NCBI GenBank assembly: GCA_947259235.1
Contig: CAMYLL010000094.1
Location: 1 to 8,469, forward strand
Source: an uncultured Pseudodesulfovibrio sp.
GTDB taxonomy: Bacteria; Desulfobacterota; Desulfovibrionia; Desulfovibrionales; Desulfovibrionaceae
DNA length: 8,469 nt
Reading direction: 5' to 3'
A program made the translations under genes and the position numbers. The notes beneath the pieces are model-generated. The model ran no database searches and was not told where the DNA came from. It was given only the letters and a program-made list of their open reading frames with translations. Positions within the stretch are counted from its first letter, which is position 1. The number at the start of each line of letters is the position of its first letter. Below, piece by piece: positions 1 to 6,541 of the stretch.

Positions 1-918
1 ATGCCCTACCCCTTCCACTTCATCGACCGCGCCGCCTTTGACGCCCACCTGCTGACGCATGCGGCCAACGCCGGGGCCGAGATCAGGCAGGGCGCGCGCG
101 TGACAGCCTGCGACCCGGGCGAGCGCGGCGGACGGCCCGCCCGCGTCACCCTGGCCGACGGGACACCCCTCGAAGCGGACCACGTCATCGGCGCGGACGG
201 CGCCAACTCCGTGGTCCGCGCCTCCTTTGCGGGCATCAACCGCAAACGCTTCAGCCAGTTCATGGCCCCGGCCATTGAAATTTCGATCCCCCCATCCACC
301 CTTCCCAGGCCCGTGACCTGCCCGGAATTGTACATCGGATTCATGGAGGCAGGCTATGGATGGGTGTTTCCCAACCGGGACAGCGTTCTCGTGGGCCTGT
401 GCGGCCTTCGGCGCAACAAAGTCAATTTTTCCAAGCTATTCAAAGAATATCTAGACTTTCTCAAGATTGATTCTAACATAGGTTATTCCCTGCGCGGGCA
501 TCCCTTGCCCTATGGAAACTACGTGGACGAGCCGGTCTGCGGCAGGGCCATGCTGGCCGGCGACTCCGGCGGCTTCGTGGAGCCGCTCCTTGGCGAGGGG
601 ATTTTCTACGCCCTGTGCACAGGGCTGTACGCGGGCGATGCCGTGACACAGGCCATGGAAGACGGAACCGACCCCGGCCCCCTCTACGTCGAGCGGCTGC
701 GCCGGGACATTCTTCCCGAGCTGCGCGCTTCGGACAGGCTGCGCTGGCTGCTCTTCCGGCTCATGAGGCTGGCCGGGCCCGGGCCACTTGGTCTGTTCAT
801 GGGCGTGGGCTCCTCCCGGCTGGCCGAGATGGTCCACGGCATGCGCTCCTTTTCCTGGCTCAGACGCAAGCGCTGGGACTTCATGGACACCTCTCCTGCA
901 CGCTGTGACCGGACATAG
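1..918 (+). CDS. Geranylgeranyl-reductase-family FAD-dependent oxidoreductase, 5'-truncated by window edge
   Basis: The open frame gives 305 residues to a TAG at 916-918. Seen: an R-type motif near residues 9-18 (DRAAFDAHLL), the GADGANSVVR motif at 64-73 typical of p-hydroxybenzoate-hydroxylase-fold flavoproteins, GYGWVFP at 118-124, and the FAD-ribityl GD motif at 184-205 (AGDSGGFVEPLLGEGI). YGWVFP and GD..GFV.PL.GEGI together are characteristic of the geranylgeranyl reductase family, which reduces isoprenoid double bonds in lipids, quinones or pigments; the substrate here cannot be told. The N-terminal GxGxxG dinucleotide-binding motif is absent and the family is usually 370-400 residues, so the true start almost certainly lies upstream and the ATG at base 1 is probably internal. 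The C-terminal third has a hydrophobic/basic stretch (about 248-285) that could sit on a membrane (inference). Odd: codons 141-160 form an AT-rich patch, about 28% G+C, with CTA and ATA codons. Family call firm, substrate unknown. Confidence 0.85.
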   Translation: MPYPFHFIDRAAFDAHLLTHAANAGAEIRQGARVTACDPGERGGRPARVTLADGTPLEADHVIGADGANSVVRASFAGINRKRFSQFMAPAIEISIPPSTLPRPVTCPELYIGFMEAGYGWVFPNRDSVLVGLCGLRRNKVNFSKLFKEYLDFLKIDSNIGYSLRGHPLPYGNYVDEPVCGRAMLAGDSGGFVEPLLGEGIFYALCTGLYAGDAVTQAMEDGTDPGPLYVERLRRDILPELRASDRLRWLLFRLMRLAGPGPLGLFMGVGSSRLAEMVHGMRSFSWLRRKRWDFMDTSPARCDRT

Positions 919-988
919 CCGAAACACGAAAGAGCCATCTTCCTGTACGATCTATCGCTGACGCCTTCCGTCACGTGGAACTTTCGGC
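918..988. repeat. Inverted repeat across the convergent gap between the first gene and pncB
   Basis: The 83-base gap between the two convergent stop codons has no classical GC stem plus T-tract on either strand. It does hold GCCGAAA (918-924) and its complement TTTCGGC (982-988), 57 bases apart, with a small nested 5-bp hairpin (TGACG 959-963, CGTCA 969-973). The arms could pair in either transcript and act as a weak or Rho-assisted end, but the match is short and may be chance. Confidence 0.25.
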
Positions 989-1001
989 CATCCCCGCGCG
1001 C

Positions 1002-2372
1002 TCAGGTCGCCGACGCATCGGCAGCGCGCTGTCTGCGGCCGAGCAGGGCCGGGCTGACCGTGACCGGATAGGGCGGACCGACCGGAGCGGGCGCGAGCAG
1101 GGCCGGGGAGAGGCGGCGCATCCCATCGCGCACCCGGAGGGCGGCGGCCTTGATGTCCGTGGCTCCCCTGGCCGGGCCGTCCGCGTCCCGGGCGTCGAGC
1201 CGCACGCCCCGGCGCATGACCGTCACGAGCAGCGGACGGCCGGGATGGTTCTCTTCGGCCCCGGAAAGCATATCGCCCACATCCATTCCGTCCTCTTCTT
1301 GACGAAAAACCTGCTGTGGACCGGGCAATGACTGCTTTCCCGTGGAAAGTTTCACACGGTCCCGACCGTCGTAGCTGGTCAGCTTGTAGCAGAAGTCCAT
1401 GCTCGGCGCGTCTGCCGAGACTCCCATGCGCGTGCCCACGCCAAAGCCGTCGATGGCCGCGCCGCGCGCCAGAAGTTCGGTGATGGAAAATTCGTCGAGG
1501 TTGCCGCTGGCAAAGATGGTCACGCCATCAAGGCCTGCCTGGTCCAGGCGGGCGCGGGCGGCGCGGGAGAGGGCGGCCAGGTCGCCGGAATCAATGCGGA
1601 TTCCCCTGACCCGGAAGGCGGCCCCCTGCTCCCGGGCCAGCCGGATGACGTTCTCCACCCCGGTCATGACGTCATAGGTGTCCACCAGGAGCACGGTGTC
1701 GGGATACAGGGCGGTGAAGGCGCGGAAGGCGGCCAGCTCGTCTGCGTGGGACTGGACATAGCTGTGGGCCATGGTTCCGGCCACCGGGATGCCGTAGACG
1801 GCCCCCGCCAGGACGTTGCTGGTGGCCGTTGCCCCGGCGATGGCATAGGCGCGGGCGTTCTTCACCGCCGCCTCGGTTCCGTGCATGCGGCGCAGGCCGA
1901 AGTCCATGACCGCCCGGCCCCGGGCCGCGGCCACAACCCGGGCGCACTTGCTGGCGGCCAGGGTCTGGGCGTGGATGCGGTTGATGAGCATGGTCTCGGC
2001 CAGTTGCGCCTGGGGCAGGGGGGCGCGCACCTCAAGCAGCGGCTCCCCCGGGAACATGGGCGTGCCCTCGGGCACGGCGCGCACGTCTCCGGTGAAGGAA
2101 AACCCGCCGAGCCAGGAAAGAAAATCCTCGGAAAACCCGCCGATGCCGCGCAGGGAGTCCAGATCGTCCGGCGAAAAACGCAGGGACTCCAGATAGTCGA
2201 GGGCGTCGTCCAGGCCGCAGGCGATGAAATAGCCCCGGCCGAGCGGCAGGGAGCGCGCAAAGAGGCTGAACACCGACTCGGCCGTGCGCCCCTCGCGCAC
2301 ATAGGCCTGAGCCATGGTCAGCTCGTAAAGGTCCGTCAGCAGTGAATGCCCCGGCCAGGCGGTAAAATCCAT
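1002..2372 (-). CDS. pncB: Nicotinate phosphoribosyltransferase
   Basis: A 456-residue enzyme of NAD salvage (Preiss-Handler route), acting in the cytosol: nicotinate + PRPP + ATP gives nicotinate mononucleotide, ADP, Pi and PPi. Seen: N-terminal LTDLYELTMAQAY (about 12-24), DFGLRRMHG (157-165), GTMAHSYVQSH (199-209; H203 matches the family's phosphorylated histidine), DTYD (231-234), IDSGDL (260-265), ASGNLDE (288-294), GVGTRMG (311-317, phosphate-binding loop) and KLSTGK (341-346). The length fits the shorter bacterial/archaeal NAPRTase type. I choose the ATG at 2370-2372 over the in-frame GTG at 2388-2390 because GGGGAGGG lies just ahead of the ATG, nothing SD-like precedes the GTG, and homologues start near the DFTAWPGHSLLTDLYELTM segment. 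It is convergent with the flavoprotein gene and separated from the upstream peroxiredoxin by a strong terminator, so it is probably transcribed alone. The Ala/Pro-rich tail after about residue 425 is poorly conserved in character. Confidence 0.95.
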   Translation of the reverse strand: MDFTAWPGHSLLTDLYELTMAQAYVREGRTAESVFSLFARSLPLGRGYFIACGLDDALDYLESLRFSPDDLDSLRGIGGFSEDFLSWLGGFSFTGDVRAVPEGTPMFPGEPLLEVRAPLPQAQLAETMLINRIHAQTLAASKCARVVAAARGRAVMDFGLRRMHGTEAAVKNARAYAIAGATATSNVLAGAVYGIPVAGTMAHSYVQSHADELAAFRAFTALYPDTVLLVDTYDVMTGVENVIRLAREQGAAFRVRGIRIDSGDLAALSRAARARLDQAGLDGVTIFASGNLDEFSITELLARGAAIDGFGVGTRMGVSADAPSMDFCYKLTSYDGRDRVKLSTGKQSLPGPQQVFRQEEDGMDVGDMLSGAEENHPGRPLLVTVMRRGVRLDARDADGPARGATDIKAAALRVRDGMRRLSPALLAPAPVGPPYPVTVSPALLGRRQRAADASAT

Positions 2373-2375
2373 GGT

Positions 2376-2383
2376 CCCTCCCC
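2376..2383 (-). promoter_or_regulatory. Ribosome binding site of pncB (decides the start)
   Basis: Read on the minus strand, GGGGAGGG ends about 3-4 bases ahead of the ATG at 2372. It lies inside the longer open frame beginning at the GTG at 2390, and so argues for the ATG start. Confidence 0.6.
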
Positions 2384-2429
2384 GGCGCACGCGCCGTGCT
2401 CTTGTGCGGCTCCGGCGGCCGCGCAGGGA

Positions 2430-2459
2430 ATGGTAACGCGCATGGGCCGCGCCCGTCCA
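2430..2459 (-). promoter_or_regulatory. Weak candidate promoter for pncB
   Basis: Minus-strand TGGACG (2454-2459) and TACCAT (2430-2435) are 18 bases apart, each matching 4 of 6 sigma70 consensus positions. A promoter is expected here because the peroxiredoxin transcript should stop at the hairpin at 2511-2550. The region is very GC-rich and the match is weak. The rest of 2373-2510 shows only short GC palindromes, such as GCAGGCCTGC at 2496-2505. Confidence 0.22.
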
Positions 2460-2510
2460 GCACAGGCCCCGCTCCAGCCCACGACTTCACCCGGAGCAGG
2501 CCTGCCCGGA

Positions 2511-2550
2511 AAAATAGAGCGCCCCCGGCAGACCGTCTGCCGGGGGCGCT
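2511..2550 (-). terminator. Rho-independent terminator of the peroxiredoxin gene
   Basis: A perfect 15-bp stem: AGCGCCCCCGGCAGA (2518-2532) and its complement (2536-2550), with a 3-base loop (2533-2535). In the minus direction it is followed by CTATTTTT, a U-rich tail at 2511-2517. It begins 35 bases after the peroxiredoxin stop codon. The other side has no T-run, so it works only for leftward transcription. It insulates pncB from the peroxiredoxin. Confidence 0.9.
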
Positions 2551-2585
2551 GTGCAACAGGAGTTACGAGAGTGTGAAGGTCGTAA

Positions 2586-3230
2586 CTAGTCGTTGAGCGC
2601 TTCGTAAACCTTGCCCACAAGGTCCTTGCCGGGGGTCAGGGTCTTGCCGCCCGGGGTCCATTTGGCCGGGCAGGCCTGCTCCGGGTGATCCTTGAGGTAG
2701 CTGTTGGCCTCCATCTTGCGCAGCAGCTCGTCCGCATTGCGGCCCACGTTGTAGAAGTTGACCTCCGAGGAGACCAGCACGCCCTCGGGATTGATGACGA
2801 AAGTCCCGCGCAGGGCCAGGCCGGTGTCATAATCCCAGACGTCGAAAAAGCGGGACACTTCGCCAGTGGGGTCGGCGGCCATCTTGAATGTGACATCGGC
2901 CAGGAGCCGCTCGTCGTTTTTCCACGCCATGTGGGTGAACTTGGTGTCCGTAGAGACCGAGATGACCTCGGCCCCGAGCTTGACCAGCTCGGCGTGCCGT
3001 TCGGCCAGGTCCGCCAGCTCCGTGGGGCAGACAAAGGTGAAGTCCGCCGGGTAGAAGAACAGGATGGCCCATTTGCCTTCGGCGCGCAGGACGCCGAGAT
3101 CGACCTCGCAAAAGCCGCCCTCGGCAGGATCGAAGGCCTCCAGCTCAAAGGCCGGGACTTTCTGTCCCACCTTGGCAAATTCCGGGATATTCTCGTCGTG
3201 TTCGTGCTCGTGTTCGCATCCGCAGCTCAT
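2586..3230 (-). CDS. ahpC: 2-Cys peroxiredoxin, AhpC/Prx1 type, with Cys/His/Glu-rich N-terminus
   Basis: A 214-residue cytosolic thiol peroxidase that reduces hydrogen peroxide and organic hydroperoxides. Seen: the active-site motif at 58-71 (FFYPADFTFVCPTE) with P61, T65 and peroxidatic C68; R141 (RGTF) completing the active site; resolving C187 in ACPAKW at 186-191. The C68-C187 spacing of 119 equals that of the two cysteines in E. coli AhpC (from memory), so a typical 2-Cys mechanism is expected. The ATG at 3228-3230 is chosen because GGAG lies 7 bases upstream, a promoter precedes it, and the longer open frame (to 3470) would code a low-complexity, non-conserved extension. It is about 25 residues longer than E. 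coli AhpC, mostly at the N-terminus, where SCGCEHEHEHDE (2-13) looks like a metal-ligand cluster; C41 is an additional cysteine. No AhpF/thioredoxin-reductase partner is in view, so the electron donor is unknown. Divergent from the M16C peptidase gene and ended by the hairpin at 2511-2550. Confidence 0.93.
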   Translation of the reverse strand: MSCGCEHEHEHDENIPEFAKVGQKVPAFELEAFDPAEGGFCEVDLGVLRAEGKWAILFFYPADFTFVCPTELADLAERHAELVKLGAEVISVSTDTKFTHMAWKNDERLLADVTFKMAADPTGEVSRFFDVWDYDTGLALRGTFVINPEGVLVSSEVNFYNVGRNADELLRKMEANSYLKDHPEQACPAKWTPGGKTLTPGKDLVGKVYEALND

Positions 3231-3237
3231 GATGTCG

Positions 3238-3241
3238 CTCC
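3238..3241 (-). promoter_or_regulatory. Ribosome binding site of the peroxiredoxin gene
   Basis: Minus-strand GGAG with a 7-base spacer to the ATG at 3230. It fixes the start at MSCGC rather than at any of the upstream in-frame start codons. Confidence 0.7.
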
Positions 3242-3269
3242 ATATGGTCAAAAGGTTGGTATCAAGTTG

Positions 3270-3288
3270 TGAATGATTCCTATTTTCA
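3270..3288 (-). promoter_or_regulatory. Possible Fur/PerR-like operator overlapping the peroxiredoxin transcription start
   Basis: The minus strand reads TGAAAATAGGAATCATTCA, with a 4-bp TGAA/TTCA dyad and an AATCATT half-site as in the classical Fur box (about 13 of 19 positions in my hand alignment, with the register shifted by one or two bases). It lies just downstream of the -10 element, at the expected start site, where a repressor would block initiation. PerR or Fur control of peroxidases is well known, but this match is imperfect and no regulator gene is in the window. Confidence 0.3.
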
Positions 3289-3291
3289 AGA

Positions 3292-3320
3292 AGACTAGGC
3301 GCAGCCTGCTCCGCCGTCAA
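3292..3320 (-). promoter_or_regulatory. Sigma70-type promoter of the peroxiredoxin gene
   Basis: Minus-strand TTGACG (3315-3320, 5 of 6 consensus), a 17-base spacer, then TAGTCT (3292-3297, 3 of 6). A run of eight A residues (T on the plus strand, 3322-3329) sits directly upstream of the -35, like an UP element. The predicted start near 3285 would give a leader of about 55 bases. Confidence 0.5.
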
Positions 3321-3345
3321 GTTTTTTTTGCACCCCATGTCCCCT

Positions 3346-3373
3346 TTGAAGCCGGGGCCATGTAGTGTATACC
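3346..3373 (+). promoter_or_regulatory. Candidate promoter of the M16C peptidase gene
   Basis: TTGAAG (3346-3351), a 16-base spacer and TATACC (3368-3373), each 4 of 6 to consensus, in the divergent region between the peroxiredoxin and the peptidase. A start near 3380 would leave a GC-rich leader of about 95 bases before the ATG at 3476. No clear hairpin or riboswitch-like fold was seen in that leader. Confidence 0.35.
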
Positions 3374-3475
3374 CTGGTCTGACCCGCCCGAAGGCCCATG
3401 GGGCACGCCTGTGCCGGGCCGCGGGCCGCCCGCTCCGGGAATACATGACGACAATCAGAAAAGAGAGCAAGCATA

Positions 3476-6412
3476 ATGAGTTACGGTTTCACGAAGATCA
3501 GGGAACTAGAGATAGCCGAGATGGCGTCCGTCGCCCACCTCTACCGCCACGACAAGACCGGCGCGCGCGTGCTGTCCATCGTCAACGACGACGAGAACAA
3601 GGTCTTCGGCATCTCCTTCCGCACCCCGCCCAAGGACTCCACCGGCGTGGCCCATATCCTCGAACACTCGGTCCTGTGCGGGTCGGACAAGTATCCCGTG
3701 CGCGAGCCCTTTGTCGAGCTGCTCAAGGGATCGCTCCAGACCTTTCTCAACGCCCTGACCTTCCCGGACAAGACCTGCTACCCTGTGGCCAGCGCCAACG
3801 TCAGCGACTTCTACAACCTGGTGGATGTCTACCTGGACGCGGTCTTCCACCCCCGGCTCACGGAGAACACCCTCAAGCAGGAGGGCTGGCATCTTGAGCT
3901 GGCGGGCAAGGACAAGCCCCTGACCTACAAGGGCGTGGTCTACAACGAAATGAAGGGCGCGTATTCCTCGCCCGACTCCCTGCTCTACGAGCACTCCCAG
4001 CAGTCCCTCTTCCCCGACACCACCTACGGGACCGATTCGGGCGGCGACCCGGCGGCCATACCGGACCTGACCTTCGAGCAGTTCATGGCCTTTCACCGCG
4101 ACCACTACCACCCGTCCAACGCCTATGCCTATTTCTACGGCGACGACGACCCGGCCAAGCGGCTTAAGATCCTCGACGCCGTGTTCTCCCAATATGAAGC
4201 CAAAGACGTCGCAGCCAGCCGCGTGCCGTTGCAGCCCCGGTTCACCGAGGCGCGCGCTGTGCGCAAGCCCTATCCCGCCTCCCAGCGGCTGGACAAGGGC
4301 ATGTTCACGGTCAACTGGCTCCTGGCCGAGACGGCCGACGCCAACCTCAACCTCGCCCTGCACGTGCTGGAGCACATCCTTATCGGGCTGCCTTCCTCGC
4401 CGCTGAAGAAGGCGCTCATGGATTCCGGCCTGGGCGACGACCTCGCCGGAGTGGGCCTGGAGGCGGACCTGCGCCAGATGTTCTTCTCCGTGGGACTCAA
4501 GGGGATGCATCCCTCCAACGCCGTCAAGGCCGAGGCCGTGATCTTCCACGCCATCAAAAGCCTGGTGGACAACGGCATCGACCCCCGCGACATAGAGGCC
4601 GCCATCAACACCGTGGAGTTCGACCTGCGCGAGAACAACACCGGCTCATACCCGCGCGGCCTCTCCCTCATGTTCCAGGCACTGTCCACCTGGCTTTACG
4701 ACGATGAGACCAGGGGCGACGAGCCCGCTGACGACCAGAACGGGGGCGACCCGCTCCTGCTCCTGCCCTTCGAGGAACCCCTCAAGAACATCAAGGGCTG
4801 GGTTGCCTCGGGCGAGAAGATCTTCGAGGAGCTGCTGGCCCGGCTTTTCCTGCACAACCCCCACCGCACCACCGTGCTGCTCGAACCGGACCACACGATG
4901 GCCTCGCGCGTGGCCAAGGCCGAGGCCGCCCGCCTCAAGGAGCTCAAGAAAGCCATGAGCGACGAGGAGCTCGACCGGGTCATGGCCGAGGCCGAGGAAC
5001 TCTCGCGCCTCCAGGGCGAGCCGGACGACCTTGATGCCCTGGCCACCATTCCGCGCCTGTCCGTGGCCGATCTGCCCAGGGAGAACCGGCCCATCCCCAC
5101 CGAACTGCGCGAGCTCGGCGGCGCGCCCCTGCTCTTCCACGATCTGGTCACCAACGGCATCGCCTACGTGGACCTCGGCTTCGACCTGTCCGCCGTGCCC
5201 GACGAGCTGCTACCCTACGTCAGCGTCTTCGGCCGCGCCCTGACCGAATCCGGCACGGCCCGGCGCGACTACGTGGACCTCTCCCAGTGGATCGCCCGCA
5301 CCTCGGGCGGCATCTGGGCCCAGACCTTTGCCTCGCCCGTCCTCGGCACCGGCGACGCGGCGGCCCGGCTCTTTGTCCGGGCCAAGGCCACCGGCGAAAA
5401 AATCGACGAAACCGCAGACATCATCGCCGAAGTCCTGGCCTCGGCCAAGTTTGACAACAAGGAGCGCGTCGGACGCATCGTCTCCGAGGCGCGCGCCCGG
5501 GCCGAGCAGCGGCTCGTCCCCTCGGGCCATCAGGTGGTGGCCACCCGGCTGCGCGCCCGGACCCACGCGGGCCACGCCATGGAAGAACGCATGTCCGGCC
5601 TGACCTATCTCGACTTCCTGCGCGATCTGGAAAAACGCATCGAGGACGACTTCCGCGCCGTGGCCAAGGACCTGGAGCGGCTGCGCGGCCTGATCATCAC
5701 CAGCGCCGGGATGGTGGTCAACGCCACCATGGACGCCGCGCTGTTCGCCTCGGTGGAGCCGGTGCTGGAGCGGCTGGCGGCCGCCCTGCCCGCAGAAGAA
5801 TCCCCCCGCGCCTCCCGCGCCCCCCTCTCCCTGCCCCCGCGTGAAGGCCTCGCCGTCCCGGCCCAGGTCAACTACGTGGGCAAGGGCGTCAACGTGGCCG
5901 AGCACGGCTTTGCCTTCACCGGCGCGGCACAGGCCGTGAACAAGACACTGCGCACCGGCTATCTCTGGGAGAAAATCCGCGTCCAGGGCGGAGCCTACGG
6001 CGCGTTCTGCCTCATGGACCGCCTGGGCGGCTGCCTCGCCTTCGTCTCCTACCGCGACCCCAACCTCGCGGCCACCGTCGCCGCCTTCGACGCCGCGGCA
6101 GATCACCTGGAAAACATCGCCCTGTCCCCGGATGAGCTGGAAAAATCCATCATCGGCGCCATCGGCGAGTTCGACGCCTACCAGCTGCCCGACGCCAAGG
6201 GGTTCACCGCCCTGATCCGCCACCTCACCGGCCAGGACGACGACTATCTCCAGACCCTGCGCGATCAGGCCCTGGCCACCACCCGTCAGGACTTCACGGA
6301 CTTTGCCGAAGCCGTGCGCATCAACGCCCGCCACGGCGCCGTCTGCGCCCTGGGTGACGAGGACGCCATGAAGGACTCCGGCCTGGAGCTGGACATCACT
6401 CGGGTGTTGTAA
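3476..6412 (+). CDS. M16C zinc metallopeptidase, presequence-protease (PreP) family
   Basis: A 978-residue cytosolic peptidase of the cryptonase class, which degrades unfolded peptides of tens of residues inside a closed chamber. Seen: the inverted zinc motif HxxEH as HILEH at 60-64 (H60, catalytic E63, H64), a third ligand E158 in YNEMKGAYSS, and the C-terminal-half Arg/Tyr pair R835 and Y841 in IRVQGGAYGAF, with the 6-residue spacing known from plant PreP. Rough layout: catalytic M16 domain about 20-260, second M16-like domain to about 460, a charged helical hinge 475-520 opening the M16C-associated domain, then two further M16-like domains to the C-terminus. Length matches PreP/PITRM1 (about 970-1,000). 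No signal peptide or transmembrane helix is visible. The ATG at 3476 is kept because the segment GFTKIRELEI...LYRHDKTGA aligns with the N-terminus of bacterial homologues; the RBS is modest (GAGAG about 3464-3468). Monocistronic, ended by the hairpin at 6487-6541. All catalytic residues are present. Confidence 0.95.
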   Translation: MSYGFTKIRELEIAEMASVAHLYRHDKTGARVLSIVNDDENKVFGISFRTPPKDSTGVAHILEHSVLCGSDKYPVREPFVELLKGSLQTFLNALTFPDKTCYPVASANVSDFYNLVDVYLDAVFHPRLTENTLKQEGWHLELAGKDKPLTYKGVVYNEMKGAYSSPDSLLYEHSQQSLFPDTTYGTDSGGDPAAIPDLTFEQFMAFHRDHYHPSNAYAYFYGDDDPAKRLKILDAVFSQYEAKDVAASRVPLQPRFTEARAVRKPYPASQRLDKGMFTVNWLLAETADANLNLALHVLEHILIGLPSSPLKKALMDSGLGDDLAGVGLEADLRQMFFSVGLKGMHPSNAVKAEAVIFHAIKSLVDNGIDPRDIEAAINTVEFDLRENNTGSYPRGLSLMFQALSTWLYDDETRGDEPADDQNGGDPLLLLPFEEPLKNIKGWVASGEKIFEELLARLFLHNPHRTTVLLEPDHTMASRVAKAEAARLKELKKAMSDEELDRVMAEAEELSRLQGEPDDLDALATIPRLSVADLPRENRPIPTELRELGGAPLLFHDLVTNGIAYVDLGFDLSAVPDELLPYVSVFGRALTESGTARRDYVDLSQWIARTSGGIWAQTFASPVLGTGDAAARLFVRAKATGEKIDETADIIAEVLASAKFDNKERVGRIVSEARARAEQRLVPSGHQVVATRLRARTHAGHAMEERMSGLTYLDFLRDLEKRIEDDFRAVAKDLERLRGLIITSAGMVVNATMDAALFASVEPVLERLAAALPAEESPRASRAPLSLPPREGLAVPAQVNYVGKGVNVAEHGFAFTGAAQAVNKTLRTGYLWEKIRVQGGAYGAFCLMDRLGGCLAFVSYRDPNLAATVAAFDAAADHLENIALSPDELEKSIIGAIGEFDAYQLPDAKGFTALIRHLTGQDDDYLQTLRDQALATTRQDFTDFAEAVRINARHGAVCALGDEDAMKDSGLELDITRVL

Positions 6413-6434
6413 CGGCCGAGGATGCCTCCGGCGG

Positions 6435-6475
6435 CCGGGCGCTGCCCGGACCCGCCAGGGGCCTAAGGCCCCTGG
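6435..6475. repeat. REP-like double-hairpin element
   Basis: Two adjacent perfect hairpins: CCGGGC-GCT-GCCCGG (6435-6449) and CCAGGGGCC-TAA-GGCCCCTGG (6455-6475), joined by ACCCG and followed by ACCCC. The pattern CCGGGCGCTGCCCGGACCC...GGACCCC resembles a hairpin pair that I recall as recurring between genes in Desulfovibrio-type genomes (memory, not checked). It lies 22 bases after the peptidase stop codon and has no T-tract of its own, so it is more likely a repeat or 3'-end stabiliser than a terminator. Confidence 0.6.
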
Positions 6476-6486
6476 ACCCCAGCATT

Positions 6487-6541
6487 GCCCCGAAACGACG
6501 GCGGCCCACCCTTGCGGGATGGGCCGCCGTCTTTTCGGGGC
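6487..6541 (+). terminator. Long, nearly symmetric terminator at the end of the peptidase gene
   Basis: The core is a perfect 12-bp stem, GACGGCGGCCCA (6497-6508) with 6520-6531, loop 6509-6519, followed by TTTTC at 6532-6536. Beyond one C/T mismatch (6496/6532) the stem continues with nine more pairs (6487-6495 with 6533-6541), pairing the T-tract with an A-tract as expected for a terminator usable in both directions. Between convergent genes it should stop the peptidase transcript and could catch glnA read-through, though the minus-strand T-run has only three residues. Confidence 0.85.

Noticed and set aside
975..1331. 118-codon plus-strand open frame at the pncB 3' end
   Set aside because: Overlaps pncB on the opposite strand, Arg/Gly-rich, no RBS and no similarity that I recognise.
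1746..2345. 199-codon plus-strand open frame opposite pncB
   Set aside because: Antisense to conserved NAPRTase motifs; low-complexity Gly/His/Arg composition.
3231..3470. N-terminal extension of the peroxiredoxin to an upstream in-frame start
   Set aside because: The added 80 residues are non-conserved in character, cover the promoter region, and are bypassed by a well-placed GGAG 7 bases before the ATG at 3230.
3506..4549. 347-codon minus-strand open frame opposite the M16C peptidase
   Set aside because: Antisense to the catalytic domain, including the HILEH motif, with biased Val/Gly/Glu composition and no RBS or domain. High GC suppresses stop codons in this frame.
5210..6334. 374-codon minus-strand open frame opposite the C-terminal half of the peptidase
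   Set aside because: Same reasons: a Gly/Asp/Val/His-rich shadow of a clearly real gene, with no motif and no promoter or RBS.
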